Assembly: GCA_016721015.1 (NCBI GenBank)
Contig: JADKJL010000009.1
Location: forward strand, 186,001 to 250,000
DNA: 64,000 bases
Direction: 5' to 3'
Source: Lysobacterales bacterium
GTDB lineage: Bacteria; Pseudomonadota; Gammaproteobacteria; Xanthomonadales; Rhodanobacteraceae
How positions within the stretch are numbered: position 1 is the first letter of the stretch; the number at the start of each line of letters is the position of its first letter. Below the pieces are notes generated by a model. The model worked only from the letters and a program-made list of their open reading frames with translations. It ran no database searches and was not told the origin of the DNA. Below, piece after piece: positions 9,434 to 18,043 of the stretch. A program made the translations under genes and the position numbers.

Positions 9434-11371
9434 TCACGGTGAAGTGGGATTGCGCGTCTGCGTGGCCGTCCCGCCGATCGGGCTTTCGCCGCTGCCCTTG
9501 CTCGCGCCACCTCCACGTCCACGGCCACCCGAATCACTGTCCCAGCCCTTCGGCGCATCGGGCACGCGCCCGTCCATGATCGCGTCGATCATATGCGCAT
9601 CGATGGTTTCGTACTGAAGCAAGGCATCAGCCATCACATGCAGTTTGGGCAGATTTTCGTTCAGCAGTTGCGTGCTGCGCACATAGGCCCGATCGAGAAT
9701 TTCGCGCACCTCTTCGTCGATCAGACGAGCCGTTTCATCCGAAACGTGCTTGTGCTGAGTCACCGAGCGACCGAGAAATACCTCGTCTTCTTCCTCACCG
9801 TAAGCGATCGGGCCAAGCTTGTCGGAAAGGCCCCACTTGGTGACCATGTTGCGCGCCATCTTGGTCGCCCGCTCGATGTCGTTGGATGCACCGGTGGTGA
9901 CCTTGTCCGCGCCGAAGATGATCTCCTCGGCGACGCGGCCGCCGTACAACGAACACAGCCGGCTGATGATATTTTCCTTGTTGTAGCTGTAGCGATCCGT
10001 CTCTGGCAGGTACATGGTCACGCCAAGTGCACGCCCGCGCGGAATGATCGTGACCTTGTAGACCGGATCATGATCGGGTACCAGACGGCCGACGATCGCG
10101 TGGCCAGCCTCGTGATATGCGGTCAATTTCTTTTCATCGTCACTCATGATCATGGAGCGACGTTCGGCGCCCATCATGATCTTGTCCTTGGCGCGGTCGA
10201 AATCGTCCATGCTGACTTCGCGCGCATTGCCGCGCGCCGCGAACAAGGCCGCTTCGTTGACCAGGTTTGCCAGATCGGCGCCGGAAAATCCCGGCGTACC
10301 GCGCGCAATCGTCAACGGCTCGACGTCATTGGACAGCGGCACCTTGCGCATGTGCACCTTGAGAATCTGCTCGCGGCCTTTGACATCGGGCAACGGCACG
10401 ACCACCTGGCGGTCGAATCGTCCCGGTCGCAGCAAGGCCGGATCGAGCACGTCGGGCCGGTTGGTCGCGGCGATGACGATGACGCCCTCGCTGCCTTCGA
10501 ATCCGTCCATTTCGACCAGCAACTGGTTGAGGGTCTGCTCGCGCTCGTCATGACCACCGCCGAGACCCGCACCACGATGGCGACCGACCGCATCGATCTC
10601 GTCGATGAAGATGATGCAGGGAGCATGCTTCTTGGCTTGCTCGAACATGTCGCGCACGCGTGCGGCGCCGACACCAACGAACATCTCGACAAAATCGGAA
10701 CCCGAGATCGAAAAGAACGGCACCTTGGCTTCACCGGCGATCGCCTTGGCCAGCAAGGTCTTGCCGGTACCTGGCGAACCGACCATCAGCACGCCACGCG
10801 GAATCTTGCCGCCCAGCTTGGTGAACTTGGACGGGTCACGCAGAAACTCGACCAGCTCGGACACCTCGTCCTTGGCTTCGTCGCAGCCGGCCACGTCGGC
10901 GAACGTGATCTTGATCTGATCCTCACCCTGAAGCTTGGCCCGCGAGCGCCCGAACGACATCGCTCCGCGTCCGCCGCCACCGGCCTGCATCTGGCGCATG
11001 AAATAGAAGATCAGTCCAAAGATGACGATCAGCGGCAACCAGTCGAACAGCAAGCGGAGCAGCAGCGGCATCGGCGGGTCGGTCGCCTCGACCTTGACCT
11101 TCTGCACGTCCTTCTCGATGTCGCCGATCGACTGCTCGGTCAACAGCGCCGTCGTGCGCACGCTGGTGCCGTCCTGCAACTTGGCCTCGACCGTACGCCC
11201 ATCGTTGTGCACGAGAACCTCGTCGACGCGCTTGTCGCGCACCGCCTGCATGAACTCGGAGTACGGAATATCCTTCGTCGCGGCGGCATGCGGATTGAAG
11301 CTCTGAAAAACCGTCAGCAAGACGACGGCGATCACCACCCAGAGCAGTACAGTCTTTGCCATGTCGTTCAT
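9434..11371 (-). CDS. ftsH: ATP-dependent zinc metalloprotease FtsH
   Basis: 645 residues from ATG 11371 (MNDMAKTVLLWVVIAV). Inner-membrane AAA+ protease that degrades membrane and regulatory proteins. There are two membrane segments (about 6-26 and about 105-125, PLIVIFGLIFYFM) flanking a periplasmic domain. Then come Walker A GSPGTGKT, Walker B IIFIDEID, the second region of homology (ATNRPDVLDPALLRPGRFDR) and the zinc site YHEAGHAIVG. The C-terminal tail is Gly/Ser-rich. AGGAG at 11384-11388 lies 12 nt before the chosen ATG; in-frame ATGs exist at 11395, 11383 and 11362. The gene follows rlmE closely, the usual rlmE-ftsH pair. Confidence 0.97.
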   Translation of the reverse strand: MNDMAKTVLLWVVIAVVLLTVFQSFNPHAAATKDIPYSEFMQAVRDKRVDEVLVHNDGRTVEAKLQDGTSVRTTALLTEQSIGDIEKDVQKVKVEATDPPMPLLLRLLFDWLPLIVIFGLIFYFMRQMQAGGGGRGAMSFGRSRAKLQGEDQIKITFADVAGCDEAKDEVSELVEFLRDPSKFTKLGGKIPRGVLMVGSPGTGKTLLAKAIAGEAKVPFFSISGSDFVEMFVGVGAARVRDMFEQAKKHAPCIIFIDEIDAVGRHRGAGLGGGHDEREQTLNQLLVEMDGFEGSEGVIVIAATNRPDVLDPALLRPGRFDRQVVVPLPDVKGREQILKVHMRKVPLSNDVEPLTIARGTPGFSGADLANLVNEAALFAARGNAREVSMDDFDRAKDKIMMGAERRSMIMSDDEKKLTAYHEAGHAIVGRLVPDHDPVYKVTIIPRGRALGVTMYLPETDRYSYNKENIISRLCSLYGGRVAEEIIFGADKVTTGASNDIERATKMARNMVTKWGLSDKLGPIAYGEEEDEVFLGRSVTQHKHVSDETARLIDEEVREILDRAYVRSTQLLNENLPKLHVMADALLQYETIDAHMIDAIMDGRVPDAPKGWDSDSGGRGRGGGASKGSGESPIGGTATQTRNPTSP

Positions 11372-11404
11372 TCGTTTACCCATCTCCTGCGGCAACGGCC
11401 GGGG

Positions 11405-12025
11405 TCAGATCTTTCTGCCCGTGGCCAATGCATAGACTTCGTTGCTGCGCGCCCGTGAGGCCTTGGGCTTGCGGATGCTGACGCTCGCGTAGTGGTTGCG
11501 CAAACGCCGTATGTATTCATCGAATCCCTGACCCTGGAACACTTTGGTCAGGAAGGAACCACCTGCCCTCAGATGGGTTTCAGCAAAATCAGCGGCCAAC
11601 TCGGCCAGCGCCAGGGAGCGATCCTGGTCTACAACACCGACACCGCTCATGTTGGGGGCCATGTCGGAAAGCACAAGATCCACCTTCGATCCGTCGAGAA
11701 CTTCCTCCAGCCGTTTCAGCACCTCATTCTCGCGAAAGTCACCGAGGATGAAGTCGACTCCAGCGATACCCTGCATCGGCAGGATATCAAGGGCGACGAT
11801 GCGACCGGCATCACCGAGACGCTCACGCGCCATCTGCGACCATCCGCCCGGTGCCGCGCCGAGATCGACGACGAGCATGCCGGGCTTGAGCAGCTTGTCG
11901 CGCTCGATCAACTCATCGAGCTTGAACACCGCCCGCGAGCGCCAGCCTTCTGCCTGGGCCCGCTTCACATACGGATCGCTGAAATGCTCATGCAGCCAGC
12001 GGGAACTTGATTTGCTTCGCGCCAC
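11405..12025 (-). CDS. rlmE: 23S rRNA (uridine2552-2'-O)-methyltransferase RlmE/FtsJ
   Basis: 206 residues, the usual length. Methylates U2552 in the 23S rRNA A-loop late in 50S assembly, using SAM. The SAM site VVDLGAAPGGWSQ is present. So are the family's K-D-K-E residues: the Lys in the N-terminal part, Asp in LVLSDMAPNMSG, Lys in GGSFLTKVFQG and Glu in ARSNEVYALATG. It lies just upstream of ftsH and is divergent from yhbY across about 108 bp, the conserved arrangement in gammaproteobacteria. Confidence 0.97.
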   Translation of the reverse strand: MARSKSSSRWLHEHFSDPYVKRAQAEGWRSRAVFKLDELIERDKLLKPGMLVVDLGAAPGGWSQMARERLGDAGRIVALDILPMQGIAGVDFILGDFRENEVLKRLEEVLDGSKVDLVLSDMAPNMSGVGVVDQDRSLALAELAADFAETHLRAGGSFLTKVFQGQGFDEYIRRLRNHYASVSIRKPKASRARSNEVYALATGRKI

Positions 12026-12133
12026 GTCGTGTCATTCCGCGCCGCGCGCGTTTCCCGGTCGTTGGATTCCCCGCATAATACCCCGAAAGGCGGATCTTCC
12101 CGCCTCCACTCCATTCGCTGTCGGACTCCATTC

Positions 12134-12430
12134 ATGCTGCTCACCCCGTTCCAGAAGCGCTACCTGCGCGGTCTTGCCCATTCACTCAGTCCGGTCGTGC
12201 TGCTTGGGCAGAAAGGCGTGACCGCCAACGTCATCAGCGAATTGATCGTGGCCATTGGCCACCATGAGCTGGTCAAGGTCAGGTTGTCCGGGGGTGATCG
12301 CGAGGAACGCACGGCGCAGACCGAGGCCCTCACCTCGGGCGCCCATTGCGAGCTCGTGCAGACCATTGGCCACACGGCAACGCTGTGGAAGCGCAACGAG
12401 AAGGAACCCAAGCTGCCGCTGCCGAAGTGA
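12134..12430 (+). CDS. yhbY: YhbY-type (CRM domain) RNA-binding protein
   Basis: 98 residues from ATG 12134 (MLLTPFQKRYLRGLAHSLSP). A single CRM/YhbY domain with the GxxG-type loop LGQKGVTANV and the closing strand QTIGHTATLWKRN. Proteins of this family bind pre-50S particles. The upstream in-frame extension to 12029 overlaps the rlmE promoter side and is not coding in character. Divergent from rlmE, as in relatives. Confidence 0.95.
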   Translation: MLLTPFQKRYLRGLAHSLSPVVLLGQKGVTANVISELIVAIGHHELVKVRLSGGDREERTAQTEALTSGAHCELVQTIGHTATLWKRNEKEPKLPLPK

Positions 12431-12445
12431 GCCGGGAATTCCGCG

Positions 12446-12820
12446 ATGCAATTGATTCATGATCGAGCTGAAGGTTATTTCTTCATCCGCGCCATCCGCA
12501 GAGACGCCGTCGTGGTGATTGATCGCGAGCTGCGTTCAAGCTTCCTGATTGCGCCTGATCGCGTCATCGAGACATGGCCAGTGACCAGCATCGATGGTCT
12601 CGATGCCACCGCCGTCCAGGGCATCCTCGACCAGGAGCCCGAAGTTGCCATCCTCGGCACAGGCAGCCGCCAACATTTTCCGGACAAATCTATCCTGTTG
12701 CCCTTGCTGCGTCGGGGTATCGGAGTTGAAGTCATGGACAATTCCGCCGCCGGCCGAACCTACAATCTGCTCGCCGCCGAAGGCCGCAAGGTCATCGCCG
12801 CCTTCATCCTGCCGGGTTGA
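12446..12820 (+). CDS. Mth938-like (DUF498) domain protein
   Basis: 124 residues, the whole length of a Mth938/DUF498 (NDUFAF3-like) domain. Recognisable parts are the start QLIHDRAEGYFFIRAI and the core EPEVAILGTGSRQHFP. The segment GIGVEVMDNSAAGRTYNLLAAEGR carries the conserved near-C-terminal SNRRA-like region, and the ending is VIAAFILPG. Bacterial function is not established. It lies 15 bp after yhbY on the same strand and is probably cotranscribed. Confidence 0.9.
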   Translation: MQLIHDRAEGYFFIRAIRRDAVVVIDRELRSSFLIAPDRVIETWPVTSIDGLDATAVQGILDQEPEVAILGTGSRQHFPDKSILLPLLRRGIGVEVMDNSAAGRTYNLLAAEGRKVIAAFILPG

Positions 12821-12890
12821 TTGCCTGGCTGCCGGAAATCCGCACGGATCCGGTACCGCCGACAACAAGCGCCATACGCCAGTCGGCTGC

Positions 12891-13793
12891 TCAGGCTGAT
12901 GGATTCTGCTGGGAAAGTGTGCGCAAGCGCCTGAGGGCTTCCTCCTGGATCTGCCGAACGCGCTCGCGGGAGACGCCGAGCTCGGTCGCGAGTTCGGCCA
13001 GTGAATGCACGGCCTCGCCATTCAGGCCATAGCGACGTTCGACGATCCAGCGCTGCCGAGGCCTGAGTGCGCCAAGCCAGCCCTGCAATTGTCCGCTGCC
13101 CTCGACGTCGCCGTGTGACGGCGAATTGGGCTCGTCTTCGTCAACCAGATGTTCGATCAAGGCACGATCATCACTGTCGGAAATCGGCGCATCGAGCGAA
13201 CTGATGTGCTCGCTGACACGAAACAGCTCGGCAACGGCACGCGCTTCCTTGCCAACGCGACGGGCAAGCTCCTCAAGCGAGGGCGCACGACTCAATTGCG
13301 CAGTCAGTTCCCGATTGGCGCGCAGAACCTGGGCGAGTTCGCGCAGGACATGGACCGGGATGCGAACCGTCCTGCCCTGATGCGAAAGGGCATGCTGGAC
13401 ACCATGCCGAATCCACCACATCGCATAGGTAGAAAAACGCAGACGACGTACCGGGTCGAACTTCTCGACCGCCCGGATCAGACCGATGTTGCCTTCCTCG
13501 ATCAGATCCATGAGCGGTACGCCACGTCCGACATAGCCACGAGCGACGGTCACCACCAGGCGCAAGTTGGCCTCGATAAGCCCACGCCTGGCCTCGGAGT
13601 CGCCGCGCTGCACGCGTTCGGCGAGCGCCCATTCCTGTTCAGCGCAAAGCAAGGGAATCAAGCCGATCTCATTCAGATAAGCGCCAGTGGAAGTGCGCAC
13701 TTCCTCGTCAACTGGCTCGATCGCATCGAGCAGTTCAAGAATCTCCTCGACTTCGGGCTCTTCGTTCGGATCGGGATGTTCGACGGTCGTCAT
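12891..13793 (-). CDS. rpoS: RNA polymerase sigma factor RpoS
   Basis: 300 residues from ATG 13793 (MTTVEHPDPNEEPEVEE), which has AAGG eight bases upstream. Stationary-phase/general-stress sigma factor of the sigma-70 group. Region 1.2 is STGAYLNEIGLIPLLCAEQEW. Region 2 is NLRLVVTVARGYVGRGVPL, then DLIEEGNIGLIRAVEKFDP and RFSTYAMWWIRHGV. Region 3 begins RTVRIPVHVLRELAQV, and region 4 ends with SLAELATELGVSRERVRQIQEEALRRL. The frame stays open upstream into nlpD, with only a TTG and distant ATGs there, so a longer N-terminus cannot be excluded. It follows nlpD, the classical order in which rpoS is transcribed partly from inside nlpD. Confidence 0.95.
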   Translation of the reverse strand: MTTVEHPDPNEEPEVEEILELLDAIEPVDEEVRTSTGAYLNEIGLIPLLCAEQEWALAERVQRGDSEARRGLIEANLRLVVTVARGYVGRGVPLMDLIEEGNIGLIRAVEKFDPVRRLRFSTYAMWWIRHGVQHALSHQGRTVRIPVHVLRELAQVLRANRELTAQLSRAPSLEELARRVGKEARAVAELFRVSEHISSLDAPISDSDDRALIEHLVDEDEPNSPSHGDVEGSGQLQGWLGALRPRQRWIVERRYGLNGEAVHSLAELATELGVSRERVRQIQEEALRRLRTLSQQNPSA

Positions 13794-13884
13794 GTGAAGC
13801 ACCTTGGACCGACCTCCAGCCGACTCGCCGAATTCGACATCCGGAACAGCGCGACGAACGGGTTTGCGCAGCGGATGCTCATCA

Positions 13885-14766
13885 TCACCGCCTTGGCAGA
13901 AATCCAAGCGGGTCGACCGGCTTGCCATTCCTGCGGATCTCGAAATGCAGCATGTCTCGAGTGGCGCTGGATGAACCCATCTCGGCGATCTGCTGACCGG
14001 CCTTGACCTTGTCGCCCTCCTGGACGAGGCGCCGCCGATTGTGGCCATACGCCGACAGCAAGGTCGCGTTGTGCTTGACGATGATCAGTTCGCCATAGCC
14101 GATCAGGCCGTTGCCACTGTAGACAACCTCGCCATCTGCCGTGGCGCGCACCGGATCACCCGACTTGCCGGCGATATTGATGCCTTGACGAGTCTGGTCG
14201 CCGCTTACAAAACTTGCGACGAGTGTCCCTTCGGCCGGCCATCTCCAAACCATTTCCGCGTTCGTGGATGAATCGACCGGCGGCGGTGAGGTCGCCACGG
14301 ATTGGGGTGCGGTACGAGGACTCTGTGCGACCGGATCCTGTCGAGCCGGCGGCAGCTTGCTGGCGGCAGTCACGGGCGGAACGGCTGACTTGAGCGGTGC
14401 CGCTGGCGCCGGAGACACGGATCGTGATGCCGTCGATGCGTTGTCACGCCGCACCGCTGGACGGCCATCGAGACGGATTTCCTGGCCAGGATAGATCGTG
14501 AACGGCGGATCGATCCGGTTCGAGCGGGCAAGCTCCTGGTAGTCGAGGCCGTTGCGGAAGGCGATGCTGTAAAGCGTATCGCCGCCGCGAACGCGATAAA
14601 CCCCGGCATCCGCTCGCATCGATCCACTCCGGCGCGACCCATGATTGCCGCCAATGCTGCGATCCTCGACCGGTGCGGGCGGCGTCGACGCGCACCCGGC
14701 CACGAGCGCAGCGAGCACGCTTAGTAGCGTGAAAGCGGCAAAGCTTATTGTTTTATTTTCAATCAC
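13885..14766 (-). CDS. nlpD: NlpD-type lipoprotein, LysM plus LytM (M23) domains
   Basis: 293 residues from a GTG directly abutting the stop of the preceding gene. Lipobox LVAGC gives a lipidated Cys at about 25. A LysM domain (YRVRGGDTLYSIAFRNGL) is followed by a Pro/Ala-rich linker and a C-terminal LytM domain (ATADGEVVYSGNGLIGYG ... LHFEIRRNGKPVDPLGFLP). The first zinc-ligand His is replaced (GINIAGKSGD), as in E. coli NlpD. It is therefore probably a non-catalytic activator of an amidase such as AmiC during cell separation. It precedes rpoS. Confidence 0.94.
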   Translation of the reverse strand: MIENKTISFAAFTLLSVLAALVAGCASTPPAPVEDRSIGGNHGSRRSGSMRADAGVYRVRGGDTLYSIAFRNGLDYQELARSNRIDPPFTIYPGQEIRLDGRPAVRRDNASTASRSVSPAPAAPLKSAVPPVTAASKLPPARQDPVAQSPRTAPQSVATSPPPVDSSTNAEMVWRWPAEGTLVASFVSGDQTRQGINIAGKSGDPVRATADGEVVYSGNGLIGYGELIIVKHNATLLSAYGHNRRRLVQEGDKVKAGQQIAEMGSSSATRDMLHFEIRRNGKPVDPLGFLPRR

Positions 14767-15372
14767 TTATCTTACTAACTTGAAGTAGATTATCGTCGCG
14801 CCGATGGCGACAAGCACGGCCCAGCCGATCCATTCGATCCAGCGATGCAAGGCGGCTTCAGCCTTCGGGCCGGCGATGCGGATTACGCCGGCGAGCAGGA
14901 AAACGCGCTTGCCCCGGCCAACGATCATGCTGGCGATGAAGGGTAGCAGCGGCACGCCGACGATGCCTGACGCCCAGGTGAAGATTTTCAACGGAATCGG
15001 CAGGAATCCGGCGAGCACGAGCAACCAGAATGCCGACCACGGGCTGTGCGCCGCGATTTCGCGCAATCCGGCGACCTGCAGATCGATGCGCTCCAGCCAA
15101 CCCAGCGATTCGAGCATCGGCCGCATCCACTCGAACGCATAGTGGCCGAGCGTGTAGCCGACGATTGCCCCGAGCACCGAAAATACGAGGCTCACGCTGG
15201 CGAAGCGCGCCCAGCGCCGAGGCTGGGCCAGCACCATGGGTCCGAGCATCACTTCCGGCATGACCGGAAAAATGATCGCTTCGACAAAACTCAACGCCGC
15301 CAGCAGCGATTCGGCGCGCGGATGACTTGCCCACTTCAGGGCTTGCTCGTAAAGCGGCTTGAACAACTTCAT
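14767..15372 (-). CDS. YqaA/DedA-family membrane protein (VTT domain)
   Basis: 201 residues with about five hydrophobic segments and the SNARE-associated/VTT pattern. Features are FVEAIIFPVMPEVMLGPM near the N-terminus, then GYTLGHYAFEW, SAFWLLVLAGFLPIPLKIF and SGIVGVPLLPFIASMIVGRG. E. coli YqaA is the nearest named relative; DedA-type proteins are linked to lipid-carrier or lipid flipping. The stop abuts the nlpD start with no gap. Located in the pcm-nlpD interval, as in other Xanthomonadales. Confidence 0.9.
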   Translation of the reverse strand: MKLFKPLYEQALKWASHPRAESLLAALSFVEAIIFPVMPEVMLGPMVLAQPRRWARFASVSLVFSVLGAIVGYTLGHYAFEWMRPMLESLGWLERIDLQVAGLREIAAHSPWSAFWLLVLAGFLPIPLKIFTWASGIVGVPLLPFIASMIVGRGKRVFLLAGVIRIAGPKAEAALHRWIEWIGWAVLVAIGATIIYFKLVR

Positions 15373-15403
15373 GCCTGGTCAGCCCGGGTTCGATGAGGGC
15401 GCA

Positions 15404-16081
15404 TCAGGCAATGCCGCCGAGCAGAGGCACAAAGCTCACGGCAGCGAGGGTTTCGCGTTGCCAACCCTGTTCGGTCGAGCGCACGCGCAGCAGTGCCTGT
15501 CGCCCGGGCGGACCGACCGGCGCAACGAGAACCCCGCCCGGCGCAAGCTGGTCGAGCAAGGCGTTTTCAAGATCCGCACCGGCGGCCGTCACCATGATCG
15601 CGTCGAACGGGGCCTCATCCGGCCAGCCGAGCCGGCCGTCGTCATGGCGTGAGCGGATGTTTTCGAGACCAAGCTTGCGGAAACGTCGTCGCGCGTTGCG
15701 CAGCAACTCATCGATGCGTTCGACCGTGTACACCTGCTCGATCAGACTCGCCAGCACCGCGCATTGATAACCCGAACCCGTGCCGACCTCGAGTACACGA
15801 CGCGGCAAGGCATGTTCGATCAGCACCTCGGTCATGCGCGCGACGACATAGGGTTGCGAAATGGTCTGCCCCTGGCCGATCGGCAGCGCCGTATCCTCAT
15901 AGGCCCGCGAAGCCAGCGCCTCGTCGATGAACAGATGGCGCGGCAACTGGCGCAGGGTATCGAGCACACGACGATCCTGGATTCCCTCGCTGTGCAGACG
16001 CTCGATCAACCGATCGCGTGCGCGCTGCGAGGTCATGCCGAGGCCACGCACTTCGGGACGACTCCGCACAAAGCGGTTCAT
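15404..16081 (-). CDS. pcm: protein-L-isoaspartate O-methyltransferase
   Basis: 225 residues from ATG 16081 (MNRFVRSRPEVRGLGMTSQR). SAM-dependent repair of isoaspartyl residues in aged proteins. Motifs are LPIGQGQTISQPYVVARMTE, the SAM loop VLEVGTGSGYQCAVLA, VYTVERIDEL, HDDGRLGW and APFDAIMVTAA. An in-frame TTG at 16126 overlaps the surE stop and would add 15 residues; ATG 16036 would remove 15. I prefer 16081 by comparison with the N-terminus seen in relatives. Cotranscribed after surE. Confidence 0.93.
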   Translation of the reverse strand: MNRFVRSRPEVRGLGMTSQRARDRLIERLHSEGIQDRRVLDTLRQLPRHLFIDEALASRAYEDTALPIGQGQTISQPYVVARMTEVLIEHALPRRVLEVGTGSGYQCAVLASLIEQVYTVERIDELLRNARRRFRKLGLENIRSRHDDGRLGWPDEAPFDAIMVTAAGADLENALLDQLAPGGVLVAPVGPPGRQALLRVRSTEQGWQRETLAAVSFVPLLGGIA

Positions 16082-16118
16082 CGGCACCGATCCGGCATTG
16101 CTGGCAACAATCTCGGCA

Positions 16119-16892
16119 TCATGCAACCGCGCTTTCCATGGTCAGTGAGCCAACCCAGCCGCCGACCTTGTCCAGCGCCTGGTAGCGGGTCAGATCGACA
16201 TGGATCGGCGTGATCGAGACATACCCGTCGCGGATCGCATGGAAGTCGGTACCGGGACCGTCATCCTCGGACTTGCCGGGCGGACCGATCCAGTACATTG
16301 ATCGACCGCGCGGATCCTTCTGCTCGATGCAGGCAGGCGCACGATGTCGGCGCCCAAGCCGGGCCACTGAGAATCCCCGAATCTCTGACCACGGCAGATC
16401 CGGCACGTTGACATTGAGAATCGTGTCGGCGGGCAAGGGATCGACCAGCAGCTTGCGCATCAACTGCATCACCGCGAGTGCGGCCGATTCGTAGTGCAGG
16501 CCCTTGTGATCACGCGTCACCAGTGAAACCGCAATCGCCGGCAATCCGAGGAAGCGCCCCTCCATGGCCGCCGAAACGGTCCCCGAATAGATCACGTCGT
16601 CACCCAGGTTGGCCGCGCTGTTGATGCCGGAAACGACAATATCGGGCGAATGCTCAAGCAATCCGGTCAGTCCGAGATAAACGCAGTCGGTCGGCGTACC
16701 CGTGACACTGTAACGGCCATCCTCGAGACGCTTGACCCGGATCGGCTGATCCAGTGTCAATGAGTTGCTGGCTCCCGAGCGATCGCGATCCGGAGCGACC
16801 ACGACAACCTCGCCCACCTCCGCCAGATGACGCGCAAGCACGAGCAAGCCGGGTGCATCGACCCCGTCGTCATTGCTGACCAGAACGCGCAT
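16119..16892 (-). CDS. surE: 5'/3'-nucleotidase SurE
   Basis: 257 residues from ATG 16892 (MRVLVSNDDGVDAPGL), with AGGGA eight bases upstream. Metal-dependent nucleoside-monophosphatase of stationary-phase survival. The metal-binding Asp pair in SNDDG is present, with DRSGASNSLTL and VVSGINSAANLGDDVIYSGTV completing the active site. First gene of the surE-pcm-yqaA-nlpD-rpoS series. The frame upstream to 17342 is open but not coding in character. Confidence 0.96.
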   Translation of the reverse strand: MRVLVSNDDGVDAPGLLVLARHLAEVGEVVVVAPDRDRSGASNSLTLDQPIRVKRLEDGRYSVTGTPTDCVYLGLTGLLEHSPDIVVSGINSAANLGDDVIYSGTVSAAMEGRFLGLPAIAVSLVTRDHKGLHYESAALAVMQLMRKLLVDPLPADTILNVNVPDLPWSEIRGFSVARLGRRHRAPACIEQKDPRGRSMYWIGPPGKSEDDGPGTDFHAIRDGYVSITPIHVDLTRYQALDKVGGWVGSLTMESAVA

Positions 16893-17139
16893 GAACTGTT
16901 TCCCTGATTGATGTCGATGGCTGCTAGAAGCACGCTTCCGCTCCCGGAATCGCTGCTGGAGCCAAGCGGCCAAGCATACCGGATTCACCGCTTCGGCTGA
17001 ATGAGCGAACCGCTCCTCATTCACGTGAAGACCGGAAAATCCGTGGTTGCCGAAACACGCGACGAGCACCCAGGTTGTCCGCATCAGGCGAACATGCAAT
17101 GGTCTGCACAATCCTCCACCGTCAGCCTTGTCGAACACG

Positions 17140-17715
17140 ATGAACAGAGTCCGTCGGCCCAGAGAGGATCGCAAAAGCCCACCCGCAGTTGCCCCTGAAG
17201 ATCGCGACCTGTTTCGCGGGGCGATCGGTTCGGTGCGGCCATTGAACCTGGATGCCGTTCCGCTACCGTCCAGCACCCGACCACAACCGCGTGCGCGCCA
17301 GTTCGAGCTGGACGAAGCGGCGGTTCGCGGTGAAATGCTCACCCATCAATTCGACCCGGGCTCAATCGAAATCGGTGACGAGATCCTCTATCTCAAACCC
17401 GGCCAGCCGGCTCAATTGCTCAAGCAGCTTCGTCGCGGTCACTTCAGCGTACGCGCCGAAATCGACTTGCACCAGATGACTGTCGCCGTCGCACGTGAGG
17501 CGATCAAGGGTTTCCTGAGCGAAGCCAAGGCCCATGACGAGCTCTGCGTACGCATCGTCCACGGCAAAGGTCTGCGCTCGGCTTCGCGCGGGCCGGTCGT
17601 CAAACGCATGACCGAACAACTCCTGCGCCGACGCGATGATGTGCTCGCGTTTGCCTCGGCCCTGCCGGTGCAGGGTGGAACTGGCGCGGTGCTTGTCCTG
17701 CTGCGTCGCGACTGA
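17140..17715 (+). CDS. Smr-domain protein
   Basis: 191 residues from ATG 17140 (MNRVRRPREDRKSPPAV). A C-terminal Smr domain is shown by EIDLHQMTVAVAREAI, LCVRIVHGKGL and GGTGAVLVLLRRD; the N-terminal part AVAPEDRDLFRGAIGSVRPL matches proteobacterial SmrA/SmrB proteins. Smr domains nick or cleave nucleic acid; SmrB of E. coli cleaves mRNA at collided ribosomes. Whether this one is SmrA- or SmrB-like cannot be settled by eye. Divergent from surE. No clear Shine-Dalgarno at this start. Confidence 0.9.
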   Translation: MNRVRRPREDRKSPPAVAPEDRDLFRGAIGSVRPLNLDAVPLPSSTRPQPRARQFELDEAAVRGEMLTHQFDPGSIEIGDEILYLKPGQPAQLLKQLRRGHFSVRAEIDLHQMTVAVAREAIKGFLSEAKAHDELCVRIVHGKGLRSASRGPVVKRMTEQLLRRRDDVLAFASALPVQGGTGAVLVLLRRD

Positions 17716-17934
17716 TCAATCGTCGCTGTTGTCTATCAGCGGAATGCGTTTGGTCGGCGGATTGATCCAGGTGACACTGACGCCCGTATTTCGACTGACA
17801 TTGTTGACCTCGTTGACGTATTGCTGATCGACAACGATGCGCGCGTCACTCGCGTATTGCGTGCGGCCATTGCCGGCGCAAGCGGGCAGAACCATCAGGC
17901 ATACCGCAACCACAATGAACACTTGTCGTTTCAT
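17716..17934 (-). CDS. small putative lipoprotein
   Basis: 72 residues. MKRQVFIVVAVCLMVLPACA is a lipoprotein signal with lipobox LPAC, so the mature part is only about 53 residues (VVDQQYVNEVNNVSRNTGVS, then WINPPTKRIPL). The stop is directly adjacent to the smr stop (convergent, no gap). WINPPTKRIPL looks like a conserved small-lipoprotein tail seen next to smr in Xanthomonadales, but I cannot name a function. Confidence 0.75.
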   Translation of the reverse strand: MKRQVFIVVAVCLMVLPACAGNGRTQYASDARIVVDQQYVNEVNNVSRNTGVSVTWINPPTKRIPLIDNSDD

Positions 17935-18043
17935 GGCAACCTCCGGCGGCTTTCGCGATCGGAAACAAACCGATCAAGCTGACTATAGGCCGCTTGCCAA
18001 GGGTTGCAACATCTTTGGCTTCGTCACAGTGACTTGCAGCGGA

